The notes: a model not told the origin generated them from the letters alone. DNA of 5,885 nucleotides from Selenomonadaceae bacterium UBA2897 (GCA_002350105.1 DEDT01000018.1:11441-17325), one strand, 5' to 3'. Counted from the first letter of the stretch, positions 1 through 5,885 are shown. Made by a program: numbers and translations.

Positions 1-88
1 TGAGGCCGTTTTTCAGCATCGTCCGGAACATATTCATGCTGGCCTGATACCGTTTCTCCCGGTCGAATTGCTCCTCAGTCATGGCCAT
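1..88 (-). CDS. SHOCT-domain small protein, N-terminal part (cut by left window edge)
   Basis: Reading leftward from 88, the frame gives MAMTEEQFDREKRYQASMNM and then FRTMLKNGL before the window ends. The polar, E/K/R-rich helix followed by a Met/Leu-rich stretch that stops at 'KNGL' matches the start of the short helical SHOCT domain. In that domain the segment normally continues with Ile-Thr-x-Glu-Glu-Tyr. Two in-frame starts exist, at 88 and 82. The one at 88 is preferred because a GAGG motif lies five bases upstream of it and eleven upstream of the other. The gene overlaps the end of the helix-turn-helix gene (8 or 14 bases depending on start), which implies translational coupling. SHOCT proteins are thought to mediate protein contacts, and the exact role here is unknown. 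From memory, relatives in clostridial mobile elements lie immediately before large serine recombinase genes. The family call is fairly good, but the protein is incomplete. Confidence 0.72.
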   Translation of the reverse strand, partial: MAMTEEQFDREKRYQASMNMFRTMLKNGL

Positions 89-497
89 CACCACCTCGGA
101 ACCGAGCCTGAACATAGCAGGCATGGCAGCAGTACTTCCGCTGGGAATTGCCATAGGCCCGGAAGGGCTTCCCGCAGCAAGCGCATGTGAAATCGTAGAA
201 CGCCTTTTTATCCACAGCGTCCGGATGCGTATTCCACCAGTGGATGCGGCAGGCTTCCGAGCAGAACTTGACAGGCTTCCTCCCGGCGACCTGCATCAGC
301 GGCTTGCCGCAGTTACGGCAGCAGTTTGAAGCAGGAACATCGGTCGTGCCCACAGCGGCCTTGGTGCCGGTAAGCCCTGCCCTGCGGCAGTAGGCAGAGA
401 CCTGATTCTTGGTCAGACCGAGCGCATCAGCAATATTGGCGTATCCGTACCCGGACTGGCGGAGCTCCGCGATTTTGTATTTCTGTTCGTTTGTCAT
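75..497 (-). CDS. Helix-turn-helix protein with two zinc-knuckle-like Cys clusters
   Basis: This is a 140-residue protein. Residues about 4-38 look like a sigma-70 region 4 or Hin-type helix-turn-helix: 'KIAELRQSGYGYANIADALG', then LTKNQVSAYCRRAG. Two probable zinc-binding clusters follow: C60-x2-C63 paired with C79-x3-C83, and C105-x2-C108 paired with C123/C124 and C127. Both contain a CGKP turn, so the two halves look like diverged repeats. The frame is open from a TTG at 509, but that codon is part of the GGAGGT ribosome binding site. The ATG at 497, six bases after GGAGGT, is therefore the better start. Such proteins are often labelled 'RNA polymerase subunit sigma-70', but no core-binding sigma region is present, so that name is misleading. 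The likely role is DNA binding linked to the overlapping SHOCT gene and a recombinase expected beyond the left edge. A transcription regulator or a recombination accessory factor are both possible. The gene lies in a separate unit after the lysis operon. Confidence 0.8.
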   Translation of the reverse strand: MTNEQKYKIAELRQSGYGYANIADALGLTKNQVSAYCRRAGLTGTKAAVGTTDVPASNCCRNCGKPLMQVAGRKPVKFCSEACRIHWWNTHPDAVDKKAFYDFTCACCGKPFRAYGNSQRKYCCHACYVQARFRGGDGHD

Positions 498-499
498 AG

Positions 500-552
500 C
501 GACCTCCAATCCGAAGGCTTATCCTTCAGTTCCCACTGAAGGTGGGAGGCCG
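500..552 (-). promoter_or_regulatory. Structured leader with two alternative folds around the ribosome binding site
   Basis: Read on the minus strand, this leader has two incompatible sets of complementary segments. In fold A, CGGCCTCC (552-545) pairs with GGAGGTCG (507-500) through eight pairs with one G-U, hiding the Shine-Dalgarno sequence. It encloses CCTTCAGT/ACTGAAGG (542-535 with 530-523), an eight-pair hairpin with a GGGA tetraloop. In fold B, TCCCAC/GTGGGA (547-542 with 536-531) and CTGAAGG/CCTTCGG (529-523 with 517-511, one G-U, loop ATAAG) form two adjacent hairpins and leave GGAGGT free. This suggests translational control of the helix-turn-helix gene, whose ATG starts at 497. The pairings are directly visible. 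The switching function and any trigger are inference. Confidence 0.5.
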
Positions 553-580
553 TTTTGAGCGGATATTTGTATCAAAAATA

Positions 581-615
581 GAAAAAAGGGCCTACAGGAT
601 TTCTCCCATAGGCCC
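581..615 (-). terminator. Rho-independent terminator of the tail-lysis operon
   Basis: On the minus strand GGGCCTATGGGA (615-604) pairs with TCCTGTAGGCCC (599-588) over twelve positions with two G-U pairs. The loop is a GAAA tetraloop, and TTTTTTC (587-581) follows at once. It begins 17 bases after the amidase stop codon, exactly where late transcription should end. The opposite strand has only scattered Ts after the stem, so the terminator appears to work in one direction. It separates the lysis genes from the downstream helix-turn-helix/SHOCT unit, which therefore needs its own promoter or read-through. Confidence 0.92.
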
Positions 616-631
616 AGAATGGTTTATGCGA

Positions 632-1570
632 TTATACGCTCTTGGCGTAATCCAGCGCAATCCAGCCAGCGCCGGACTTGAGCTTGCCCCAGCCGAAGTC
701 AGAGCCTTGCCCGGACTGCACGGCAGTGATGGTGAAGACCCCGGCACCGGTGAAACGACCGGTGGCTGCGTAGTTTGTCCCCGGCCCGGTGCGGATGTTC
801 AGGTCAGGAACAGACACCCGAACCTTGAAGGTGGTATCACCGGGAACACCGGCAGAGTCTGTCTCGGATGTGTAGACGGCATTCCCGTCAGTATCGAAAA
901 CGGAGTATCCCGGATTCTTATCAGCACACGCTTTTGCATTGGCAAGGATTTTATAAGCGCCCTTCTGCGATTTGGAATCCGACCACGTCTTGCGGACGCG
1001 ATAGAGCTGCTTCGGTGTAGTGGTCGTGCCGCCGAGGGCCGCTGTGACCTTCGAGGCAAGGTCGCCCATCCGGGCATACATCCAGTCGCCGGGACAGGAT
1101 TTGTTTGCAAACCATCGGTGGACGGTCAGCACCATCTCATCGGCTGCAGGGTTGTAGTTCAGCGTCTTATCTTTGTCTCCGAGCCACAGGAGCTTCTTCT
1201 TGCCGTTCCGCTTACAGATGTCGATGCAGAGGGTGATGAGCTTCTGGTAGACCACATCCTTGAAGGCGTAAGGAGCCGTGGTGTCGGAAGCGCACTCGAT
1301 GGTGACTGCCCGCTGGTCGTTGGCGTTGGAGGAGGAGCACCACGAGCGGTTCTTCTCCTCGACATACATTCCGACACGGCCATCTACACCAATGCCATAA
1401 TTGCAGCTTGCCTGCCGGGATGTGGGCAGAAAAATCCGGCCCAGGGTCTCTACGCTGCACTGGCCAACCACGCAGTGAGGCGTGATACGGTCAATGGCGT
1501 GAGTGCGCTGGCCGGAGTGATTCGGACTGAGCTGGGTGAATGATACGAGCGAACTGTTTGTATATGCCAT
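632..1570 (-). CDS. Phage endolysin, N-acetylmuramoyl-L-alanine amidase with C-terminal SH3 domain
   Basis: This 312-residue lysin is predicted to cut the bond between N-acetylmuramic acid and L-alanine in host peptidoglycan at the end of infection. Residues about 20-175 are an Amidase_2/PGRP-type catalytic domain. The expected zinc ligands are visible as H32 (in TPHCVVGQ), H151 (in VHRWFANKSCPGD) and C159, with the acidic residue E92 in ITIEC-like context (TIECASD). Residues about 186-234 form a separate module starting LYRVRKTWSDSKSQKGAY, seen in other clostridial phage lysins and somewhat like a SPOR-type repeat. Residues about 249-310 are a bacterial SH3 domain (LNIRTGPGTNY, then W294 and W303), probably for wall binding. 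There is no signal peptide, so release should depend on the holin. The start at 1570 is chosen because AAGGAGGG lies eight bases upstream. A longer frame from 1618 would run into the holin gene and lacks the family's N-terminus. Only one base separates it from the holin stop codon. Confidence 0.95.
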   Translation of the reverse strand: MAYTNSSLVSFTQLSPNHSGQRTHAIDRITPHCVVGQCSVETLGRIFLPTSRQASCNYGIGVDGRVGMYVEEKNRSWCSSSNANDQRAVTIECASDTTAPYAFKDVVYQKLITLCIDICKRNGKKKLLWLGDKDKTLNYNPAADEMVLTVHRWFANKSCPGDWMYARMGDLASKVTAALGGTTTTPKQLYRVRKTWSDSKSQKGAYKILANAKACADKNPGYSVFDTDGNAVYTSETDSAGVPGDTTFKVRVSVPDLNIRTGPGTNYAATGRFTGAGVFTITAVQSGQGSDFGWGKLKSGAGWIALDYAKSV

Positions 1571-1571
1571 G

Positions 1572-1985
1572 TTACTGGCCCTCCTTTCCGTCACGGTCGT
1601 GGAGCTGCTCCAGCACATCTTTCAGCTTGTCCGGTACGGGCAGGCCGAGGTGCGCGGCATTCTCCACGAGAGAGACGCCTTCATTCGAGATGTAGAAAAA
1701 GATGACTGCCGTGCGCAGGACAGAGCCGCTTCCGATGACCTGCACATCGAGGATGTTGGCGATACCCACCAGCAGGAAGATGAGCACCTTGCGGCAGATG
1801 CCCTTGAAGCCGACAGCGCTGGAGAGCTTGTGGTCTGCGATGGCGCACATGACGCCGGTAAGGTAGTCCACAACGACGAAGACCACGAGCGCAATGAGCA
1901 GGCCATCGCAGCCGCCGAGGAAGTAGCCCAGCCAGCCGCCGATGGCCGCAAATACAAGTTGAATGGTGTTCCAGAATTCTTTCAT
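1572..1985 (-). CDS. Phage holin, toxin secretion/phage lysis holin family (Phage_holin_4)
   Basis: This 137-residue membrane protein should oligomerise in the host membrane and time the release of the amidase encoded next to it. Hydrophobic segments lie at about residues 9-24, 28-50, 64-82 and 87-100, with a charged C-terminal tail (DKLKDVLEQLHDRDGKEGQ). Family hallmarks visible are DYLTGV at 40-45 at the end of the second segment, FKGICRK at 60-66, and ISNEGVSLVEN at 99-109. These match the TcdE/Cph1-type holin family, whose members are typically about 130-150 residues, so the gene looks intact. The ATG at 1985 has AAGGAGGA seven bases upstream, overlapping the stop codon of the preceding tail gene. 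The holin-then-lysin order is the usual lysis cassette. No dual-start holin/antiholin motif was seen. Confidence 0.95.
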   Translation of the reverse strand: MKEFWNTIQLVFAAIGGWLGYFLGGCDGLLIALVVFVVVDYLTGVMCAIADHKLSSAVGFKGICRKVLIFLLVGIANILDVQVIGSGSVLRTAVIFFYISNEGVSLVENAAHLGLPVPDKLKDVLEQLHDRDGKEGQ

Positions 1986-1992
1986 GATGTTC

Positions 1993-2000
1993 TCCTCCTT
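1993..2000 (-). promoter_or_regulatory. Ribosome binding site of the holin, overlapping the upstream stop codon
   Basis: AAGGAGGA on the minus strand lies seven bases before the holin ATG. Its first two bases belong to the TAA stop codon (2001-1999) of the DUF859 gene. Ribosomes finishing that gene are therefore placed on the holin start, which suggests coupled translation. Confidence 0.8.
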
Positions 2001-4110
2001 AAATCACGCGCATTTGTATCGTTCCGGACAGGTTGAAATTGGTGGATGGATTGTTATAGAGATAGCCGAGCATCTGCAGATTGGCGGCACTCTTAGTTCC
2101 ATTCCTGCCGCTGATAGCCGAAGCCCCAGATGAGATGACCCATCCATGAAAATGTGAGGTCGCGTTCGTACCGAGATACGCCCCGTATGCCACACCGCCG
2201 CCTGCCGCTACGCCTGCGCTGGCGTTCGTGAAGGGAAAGCCGGTAACCTCCAGCGCAGTAGAGGTTGTGGTCGTGCTGAGGAAGCTCCCGTTTGCCGTAA
2301 AAGAAAGCGTCACGACGCCGCCAGTGTAGGTGAAGTAGCCTTCTCTCGCGTTATATGTCGTGCTTGCTCCGGCCACAGTCGGTACCCAGGTCGCGCCAAT
2401 CGACAGAACCTCGTAATAGCTTCCTGTGTACATGACCGTGAGCATACTCCCCGCAAGCCAGCGGTACGCACCAGATTTCGTTACATTGCCATAGCTCAGA
2501 TAACTGGCCCCTGTACTGTTGATGTTCAGCCTCGGAGACGCCACGGTATTGGCGTAGGTCATGAGAATCGTTACGACCGCTCCGACTTCCTTTTTGAAAT
2601 GGGCGCAGGTCACGACCTTGATGGAAGTGGAGGCTGCCGTTGCGCAGGTTCCGTAATAGCTGTGGGGAATCCCGACTACATCTCCACCGAAGGTCGCCGT
2701 TCCATCGATTTTGACCGTGCTTCGGAACTCGGTTGCCATATCGACATCAAAGCCGTTGTTCTCAGCCACCTTGCCGATGGCCACGCCTGTCCCTCCAGCT
2801 TTGAAGTCCATGACCACAGATGCAGTGGAGACTGTATCGATGACGCTGATGGTCGTGAACGCATCCGTCAGGGTATATTTGATGTCATAAGAGCTTTCTG
2901 TCGTAAGGCTGCCGCCGAAGGTAAAGGCCGTATTGTCGGAGAAGGCTTTGCTGGCGTTTGTCCAGCTGGTAGCAGAGCTCTTCTTGTAATAGGTGGCTGT
3001 AGTGATGGTGTTCTTGCTGGAGCAGCTGCTGTAGGTGAAATCCACCAGCCCCCGGACATAGGTGCCGTCATTCATCACCGTACCGGAGCTGTTGCATCGC
3101 TGGGACAGATAGCTGGCGAAGGACGGAGCGCTGTAGGCCACCACGGAGATGCTCACCGTTTTTGTTGCAGACGTCCGGCCTCTGGAATCCGTCACCGTCG
3201 CCGTGAAGGTTATTGTCCCGGAGGTGTTCAAAAAGCCTGTGGTGAAAGAGGAACTGGTGCTGGAGAAGCCGCCGCCTGTAATGCTGTATCCTGTAATCGT
3301 AGAGCCATAGGAGCCTGCCGCGCCGTTGATGGTGAGCGTCGCCTTGGATTTTGTCTGCACATAAATCCCCCAGCTCGAAGGAACGGTGCCGTTGACCCTC
3401 GCTGCCGTCAGGCTGGTCAGGCTCGGAACCACCGTCGTGGGAACCTTCAAGGTGAAGGTTATCGACTTGGAGCCGACTGCTGTATTGCCACTGTAGGTGG
3501 TGCATTTGAGGGTGCCCGTCCCTGATGTGGCATTCGGCAGTTGATTCGCCATCGTGAGCGCAGGCGTCCAGTTTACCGTCGTGGCGGTCGTCTTTGTCGA
3601 AATCGTCCCCGACAGAGAGCCAAAGGTATAGGTGAGCGTGTGCGTGAAAGAACTGGATGCCGGGGTGATAGTAATCGCCACAGAGCTCCCCATCGTGCCG
3701 GTGGGCATACTCACGTCAGAGGCGCGGGGAATCGAGTCCAGCGTGATGTTGGCGCTGGCAGAAATCGTGGAATAGTAGGTGCCGGAGATGGTCGCCGCAA
3801 AGCTGAAGACTGCGCTGATGGAGATGCTCTTGGAGCCGTCGCTCTCGTGGGTCACGGTCTGCGTGACGGTATCGAGCAAGTGTTCTCCGGTCGTTGTGAC
3901 GGCTGGAGACGTGAAGCCCTGCGAAGTGCCACCGATGCTTATGGTATTTGCGGTACGAGCGCCAATGTCCAGACGCCAGTCATTGACCAGATAGATTTTT
4001 GCTGTGATGGTGCTGGTATTCGCCGACACATTCTGGGCCTGCGACCAGTCAATGCGGAGCACATAGTGACCGCTGCAGATGGAGCCGGAGAAGGAACCAC
4101 TGGAAGCCAT
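1999..4110 (-). CDS. DUF859-type phage minor structural protein, probable tail fibre/receptor-binding protein
   Basis: This 703-residue, Ser/Thr/Gly-rich, almost all-beta protein belongs to the siphovirus minor structural family annotated as DUF859. Residues about 1-130 form the N-terminal beta domain with the familiar pattern HESDGSKSISISAVF (88-102), SGTYYSTISASA (109-120) and LDSIPRAS (124-131). Residues about 131-430 look like Ig-like or fibronectin-like repeats. Residues 433-480 carry the linker motif MDFKAGGTGVAIGKVAENNG plus FDVDMATEFRSTVKIDG, common just before the distal part of such proteins. Residues about 483-570 (YYGTC to YYEVL) and about 573-703 are two further distal modules that probably contact the host surface. 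The start at 4110 follows a perfect AAGGAGGTGA. Its place after the tail fibre genes and before the holin fits a tail-tip or accessory fibre role. The receptor cannot be told from the sequence, and adhesion is inferred from family and position. Confidence 0.85.
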   Translation of the reverse strand: MASSGSFSGSICSGHYVLRIDWSQAQNVSANTSTITAKIYLVNDWRLDIGARTANTISIGGTSQGFTSPAVTTTGEHLLDTVTQTVTHESDGSKSISISAVFSFAATISGTYYSTISASANITLDSIPRASDVSMPTGTMGSSVAITITPASSSFTHTLTYTFGSLSGTISTKTTATTVNWTPALTMANQLPNATSGTGTLKCTTYSGNTAVGSKSITFTLKVPTTVVPSLTSLTAARVNGTVPSSWGIYVQTKSKATLTINGAAGSYGSTITGYSITGGGFSSTSSSFTTGFLNTSGTITFTATVTDSRGRTSATKTVSISVVAYSAPSFASYLSQRCNSSGTVMNDGTYVRGLVDFTYSSCSSKNTITTATYYKKSSATSWTNASKAFSDNTAFTFGGSLTTESSYDIKYTLTDAFTTISVIDTVSTASVVMDFKAGGTGVAIGKVAENNGFDVDMATEFRSTVKIDGTATFGGDVVGIPHSYYGTCATAASTSIKVVTCAHFKKEVGAVVTILMTYANTVASPRLNINSTGASYLSYGNVTKSGAYRWLAGSMLTVMYTGSYYEVLSIGATWVPTVAGASTTYNAREGYFTYTGGVVTLSFTANGSFLSTTTTSTALEVTGFPFTNASAGVAAGGGVAYGAYLGTNATSHFHGWVISSGASAISGRNGTKSAANLQMLGYLYNNPSTNFNLSGTIQMRVI

Positions 4111-4116
4111 GTGCCG

Positions 4117-4126
4117 TCACCTCCTT
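4117..4126 (-). promoter_or_regulatory. Perfect-consensus ribosome binding site of the DUF859 gene
   Basis: AAGGAGGTGA is complementary to the 3' end of 16S rRNA over ten bases and lies six bases before the ATG at 4110. It overlaps the TAA stop (4127-4125) of the coiled-coil tail gene, so translation is probably coupled as well as strongly initiated. Confidence 0.85.
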
Positions 4127-4682
4127 AAGATGCCGGGGCTCTCCAGACGATGGAGAGGTTGCCGGATGTTCTTGGGATAAAATCAAACCAGCCACGGTCT
4201 TCATTGCCAAGGGAGAGCTTGTTGCGAATCTCCGCATTGGTGATGACCAGTGACTGGTTTGAAATGTATGCGATGGTCTGGCCGTTTTCTTTGAAGGCCA
4301 GCTGTTCATTGGACAGCTCGGCAGTGAAGGCATTGCCCACCTTGCCGAGCTCGATGAGAGCGCCCCTGAAACGGATGTATTCCTCCAGCAGCGCCTGATT
4401 CTCGGAAACCTGCCCGGAGACCACATCCAGAGACGATTGAAAGTCCATGCGGATTTCTGTGCTGCTCTCCGTGATGGATGTCTGGAAATCCTGCTGTATC
4501 GTCTCCATCTCCGACTTTGAGATGTAGGTTTCCCGGACAGAGGACTGTATCTGCTCCGAGGTCTTGGTGATTTCGGTGTAGCATTCCTGTACATTGACCT
4601 TCAGAGCGGCAACATCCTCGACCGCCTCCTCGTAAGCGGTGACGTTCTGGAAGGTGTGCTGGCAGACGGTCAAAAGAGCCAT
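4125..4682 (-). CDS. Small phage tail protein with coiled coil and conserved beta C-terminus
   Basis: This is a 185-residue protein. Residues about 15-105 are predicted to be helical and coiled-coil forming, rich in E, Q, S and T (AYEEAVEDVAALKVNVQECY, then TEITKTSEQIQSSVRE). Residues about 101-185 (YIRFRGALIELGKVGN, then FTAELSNEQLAFKENGQTIA and YISNQSLVITNAEIRNKLSL, ending SGNLSIVWR) match a module often found at the C-terminus of much larger Gram-positive phage tail or baseplate proteins. Here the module stands alone behind a short coiled coil. It probably trimerises and joins the tail-tip or fibre assembly. The ATG at 4682 has AGGAGG seven bases upstream, overlapping the stop of the preceding fibre gene. 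Its stop overlaps the ribosome binding site of the DUF859 gene. The structural role is inferred from context and recognised sequence pattern. The exact location in the virion is unknown. Confidence 0.82.
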   Translation of the reverse strand: MALLTVCQHTFQNVTAYEEAVEDVAALKVNVQECYTEITKTSEQIQSSVRETYISKSEMETIQQDFQTSITESSTEIRMDFQSSLDVVSGQVSENQALLEEYIRFRGALIELGKVGNAFTAELSNEQLAFKENGQTIAYISNQSLVITNAEIRNKLSLGNEDRGWFDFIPRTSGNLSIVWRAPAS

Positions 4683-4694
4683 GAGACCACCTCC

Positions 4695-5885
4695 TCAGTT
4701 GGAAACGTCACACTGCAGCGTCATCAGGCTGTCGATGTCGGCAGCGGAGAGATAAATGACTTTTCCACTCTTATCGAAGGCCATCGCGTTGCCGTCCTTG
4801 TCCTGTGCATACCAGGTATAGGTCAGCTCTTGTGACTCTGTGGCCGATTTCCAAGCCGAGCCGTTGTACTTCATCAGCGTGACGGTCTTTGCCGTGTGGT
4901 CGACCTGATACCAGAAATCGCCGCTGGTCGGAGAGGATGGCGCAGTCTCGGAAATATTGCCCAGGAGCGGGTCGACCTCCCGCTGATTGGTACGGACGAT
5001 GACATAGGGCACCAGACCGCCGAGATTGTTCTTGACTGTGAAGCCGCCGATGGAGAGCATCTCGGATACATACGGGTCGGATTTATCCTCCACCGTGATG
5101 ACGTCCACGTAGTTTTTACTGCTGTAGGTCATGGTGCAGCGGTAGGACTGGATGTTGACAATTTCCGAGCCTGAGACCGTCAATGTATCATCCGTGGCTC
5201 CGCTGATGTTGACCCACTCGCCTCCGGTGTACTTCGCCCATTGGTAGGTACCGGTGGTGATGGCAGTCGCACCGGAATAGGCTGAGGTCGCCAGCAGCAG
5301 AGAGCCGCTCTGGTTCTGCACGATGGTTCCATTCGGCGCGTAAATTGAAAAGACGACCGCAGCCGTACCAGTAGCTCCGGCCTTACCCTTTGTCCACGTG
5401 AAGTTCTTCGTGACCGTAATCCCATCAACAGTGAACGTGAGCGGCACCACGCCAGTGAGAACGGAAGTGCCGCCGAGGTTTGCGCTCTTGGCGAACGTGA
5501 GCACCACCGAGCCTGCAGCTGTAGCCGTGGCCGGGGTATTGCTTTTCACTGTGATGCCCGTGGCCATAGTTCCAACCTCACAGGTGCAGGCCACCTGCTC
5601 GATGCCACGAAAGGCAGTAAACGGGATAGTGACATTGGTGGCAGCGGAAACCGTGCCTCCAGAAGCACAGGCGATTACCTGTGACTCGTTACCGACTACG
5701 ACGGAAAGTCCACCGGGGCCGGAGCCTCCGGAGTCACCCTTGGCTCCATCGTAGATTTTCGTGATGGTCACGGTGTCATAGACGTCGGAATCGTTGGTCA
5801 GGAGCTTGATTTGCGCCACATTATTCGTAAAGACCGCATGGGACGGCTTTACGACAAGGGTACCACCGGTAATGCTGGTGTTGTC
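4695..5885 (-). CDS. Large phage tail fibre/tail-tip protein, C-terminal 396 residues (gene continues past right edge)
   Basis: The frame is open to the window edge. A GTG at 5819 is not a convincing start, because the reading frame upstream of it (DNTSITGGTLVVKPSHAVFT) continues the same fold and no good ribosome binding site precedes it. Counting visible residues, a collagen-like Gly-x-y linker lies at 47-59 (GAKGDSGGSGPGG) and a second shorter one at about 167-174 (GKAGATGT). Ig-like beta domains lie at about 60-165 and 214-272 (YQWAKY, later YRCTMTY). A module of the type P-x-x-G-x-x-W-Y ... YNGSAW lies at about 313-349, common in Gram-positive phage fibres. A final Ig-like domain runs 353-396 (YTWYAQDKDGNAM, ending LQCDVSN). 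Such proteins form the distal tail and help bind host surface polysaccharide. The N-terminal part is outside the window, so whether it carries a tail-associated lysin or peptidase cannot be judged. Twelve bases separate its stop from the next ATG. Confidence 0.85.
   Translation of the reverse strand, partial: DNTSITGGTLVVKPSHAVFTNNVAQIKLLTNDSDVYDTVTITKIYDGAKGDSGGSGPGGLSVVVGNESQVIACASGGTVSAATNVTIPFTAFRGIEQVACTCEVGTMATGITVKSNTPATATAAGSVVLTFAKSANLGGTSVLTGVVPLTFTVDGITVTKNFTWTKGKAGATGTAAVVFSIYAPNGTIVQNQSGSLLLATSAYSGATAITTGTYQWAKYTGGEWVNISGATDDTLTVSGSEIVNIQSYRCTMTYSSKNYVDVITVEDKSDPYVSEMLSIGGFTVKNNLGGLVPYVIVRTNQREVDPLLGNISETAPSSPTSGDFWYQVDHTAKTVTLMKYNGSAWKSATESQELTYTWYAQDKDGNAMAFDKSGKVIYLSAADIDSLMTLQCDVSN

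Noticed and set aside
566..574. Possible extended -10 promoter (TGATACAAA, minus strand) for the helix-turn-helix gene
   Set aside because: It matches only four of six -10 positions and has no -35 at 16-18 bases upstream, where the terminator stem lies. A start site about seven bases later would include the full switch leader, so the location is attractive, but the evidence is too weak to annotate.
542..1543. Long plus-strand open frame of 333 codons opposite the endolysin
   Set aside because: It lies entirely antisense to a well-supported amidase with intact catalytic residues, starts inside the leader and terminator region, and its translation shows no recognisable domain.
1999..2300. Possible diversity-generating retroelement target at the end of the DUF859 gene
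   Set aside because: No reverse transcriptase, template repeat or C-type-lectin-like variable region is visible in the window.
2599..4128. Two long plus-strand open frames (308 and 195 codons) opposite the DUF859 gene
   Set aside because: The translations are Arg/Gly/Ala-rich low-information sequence typical of antisense reading of a Ser/Thr-rich beta protein, and no ribosome binding site or family pattern supports them.
5817..5819. GTG as the start of the tail fibre gene
   Set aside because: The frame remains open upstream to the window edge with fold-consistent sequence, and there is no suitable ribosome binding site, so the gene is treated as truncated by the window.

Overview
The window reads as the right-to-left end of a siphovirus-type prophage (or phage) of a Gram-positive bacterium. 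Every credible gene lies on the minus strand, so the order below follows transcription, from high to low coordinates. Host evidence is indirect. The ribosome binding sites are strong and purine-rich (AAGGAGGTGA and close variants), the GC content is moderate to fairly high, and the protein families (DUF859 tail protein, four-helix toxin/lysis-type holin, amidase with SH3 domain, SHOCT partner gene) are typical of phages of Clostridia, probably gut Oscillospirales or Lachnospirales. The genus cannot be named from the sequence.

Late module (5885 to 632). The C-terminal part of a large tail fibre or tail-tip protein enters from the right edge, with collagen-like linkers and Ig-like domains. It is followed by a small coiled-coil tail protein, a 703-residue DUF859 minor structural protein (probable receptor-binding or fibre protein), a holin, and an N-acetylmuramoyl-L-alanine amidase endolysin. 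Junctions are 1 to 14 bases, and stop codons lie next to or inside the following Shine-Dalgarno sequence, so this looks like one translationally coupled operon. It serves host attachment and then lysis. A strong intrinsic terminator at 581-615 closes it.

Second module (552 to 1). After the terminator comes a leader that can fold in two mutually exclusive ways, one of which buries the ribosome binding site. It precedes a gene for a helix-turn-helix protein with two zinc-knuckle-like cysteine clusters. That gene overlaps a SHOCT-domain gene cut by the left edge. From memory, this gene pair sits directly upstream of large serine recombinases in clostridial mobile elements, so the integration genes and attachment site are probably just beyond the left edge. 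The module boundary is the most interesting part of the window.

The plus strand carries several long open frames, but all are antisense shadows of the minus-strand genes. No RNA gene, CRISPR array, insertion sequence or DGR-type element was seen. The only stretch without a gene (498-631) holds the terminator and the leader.
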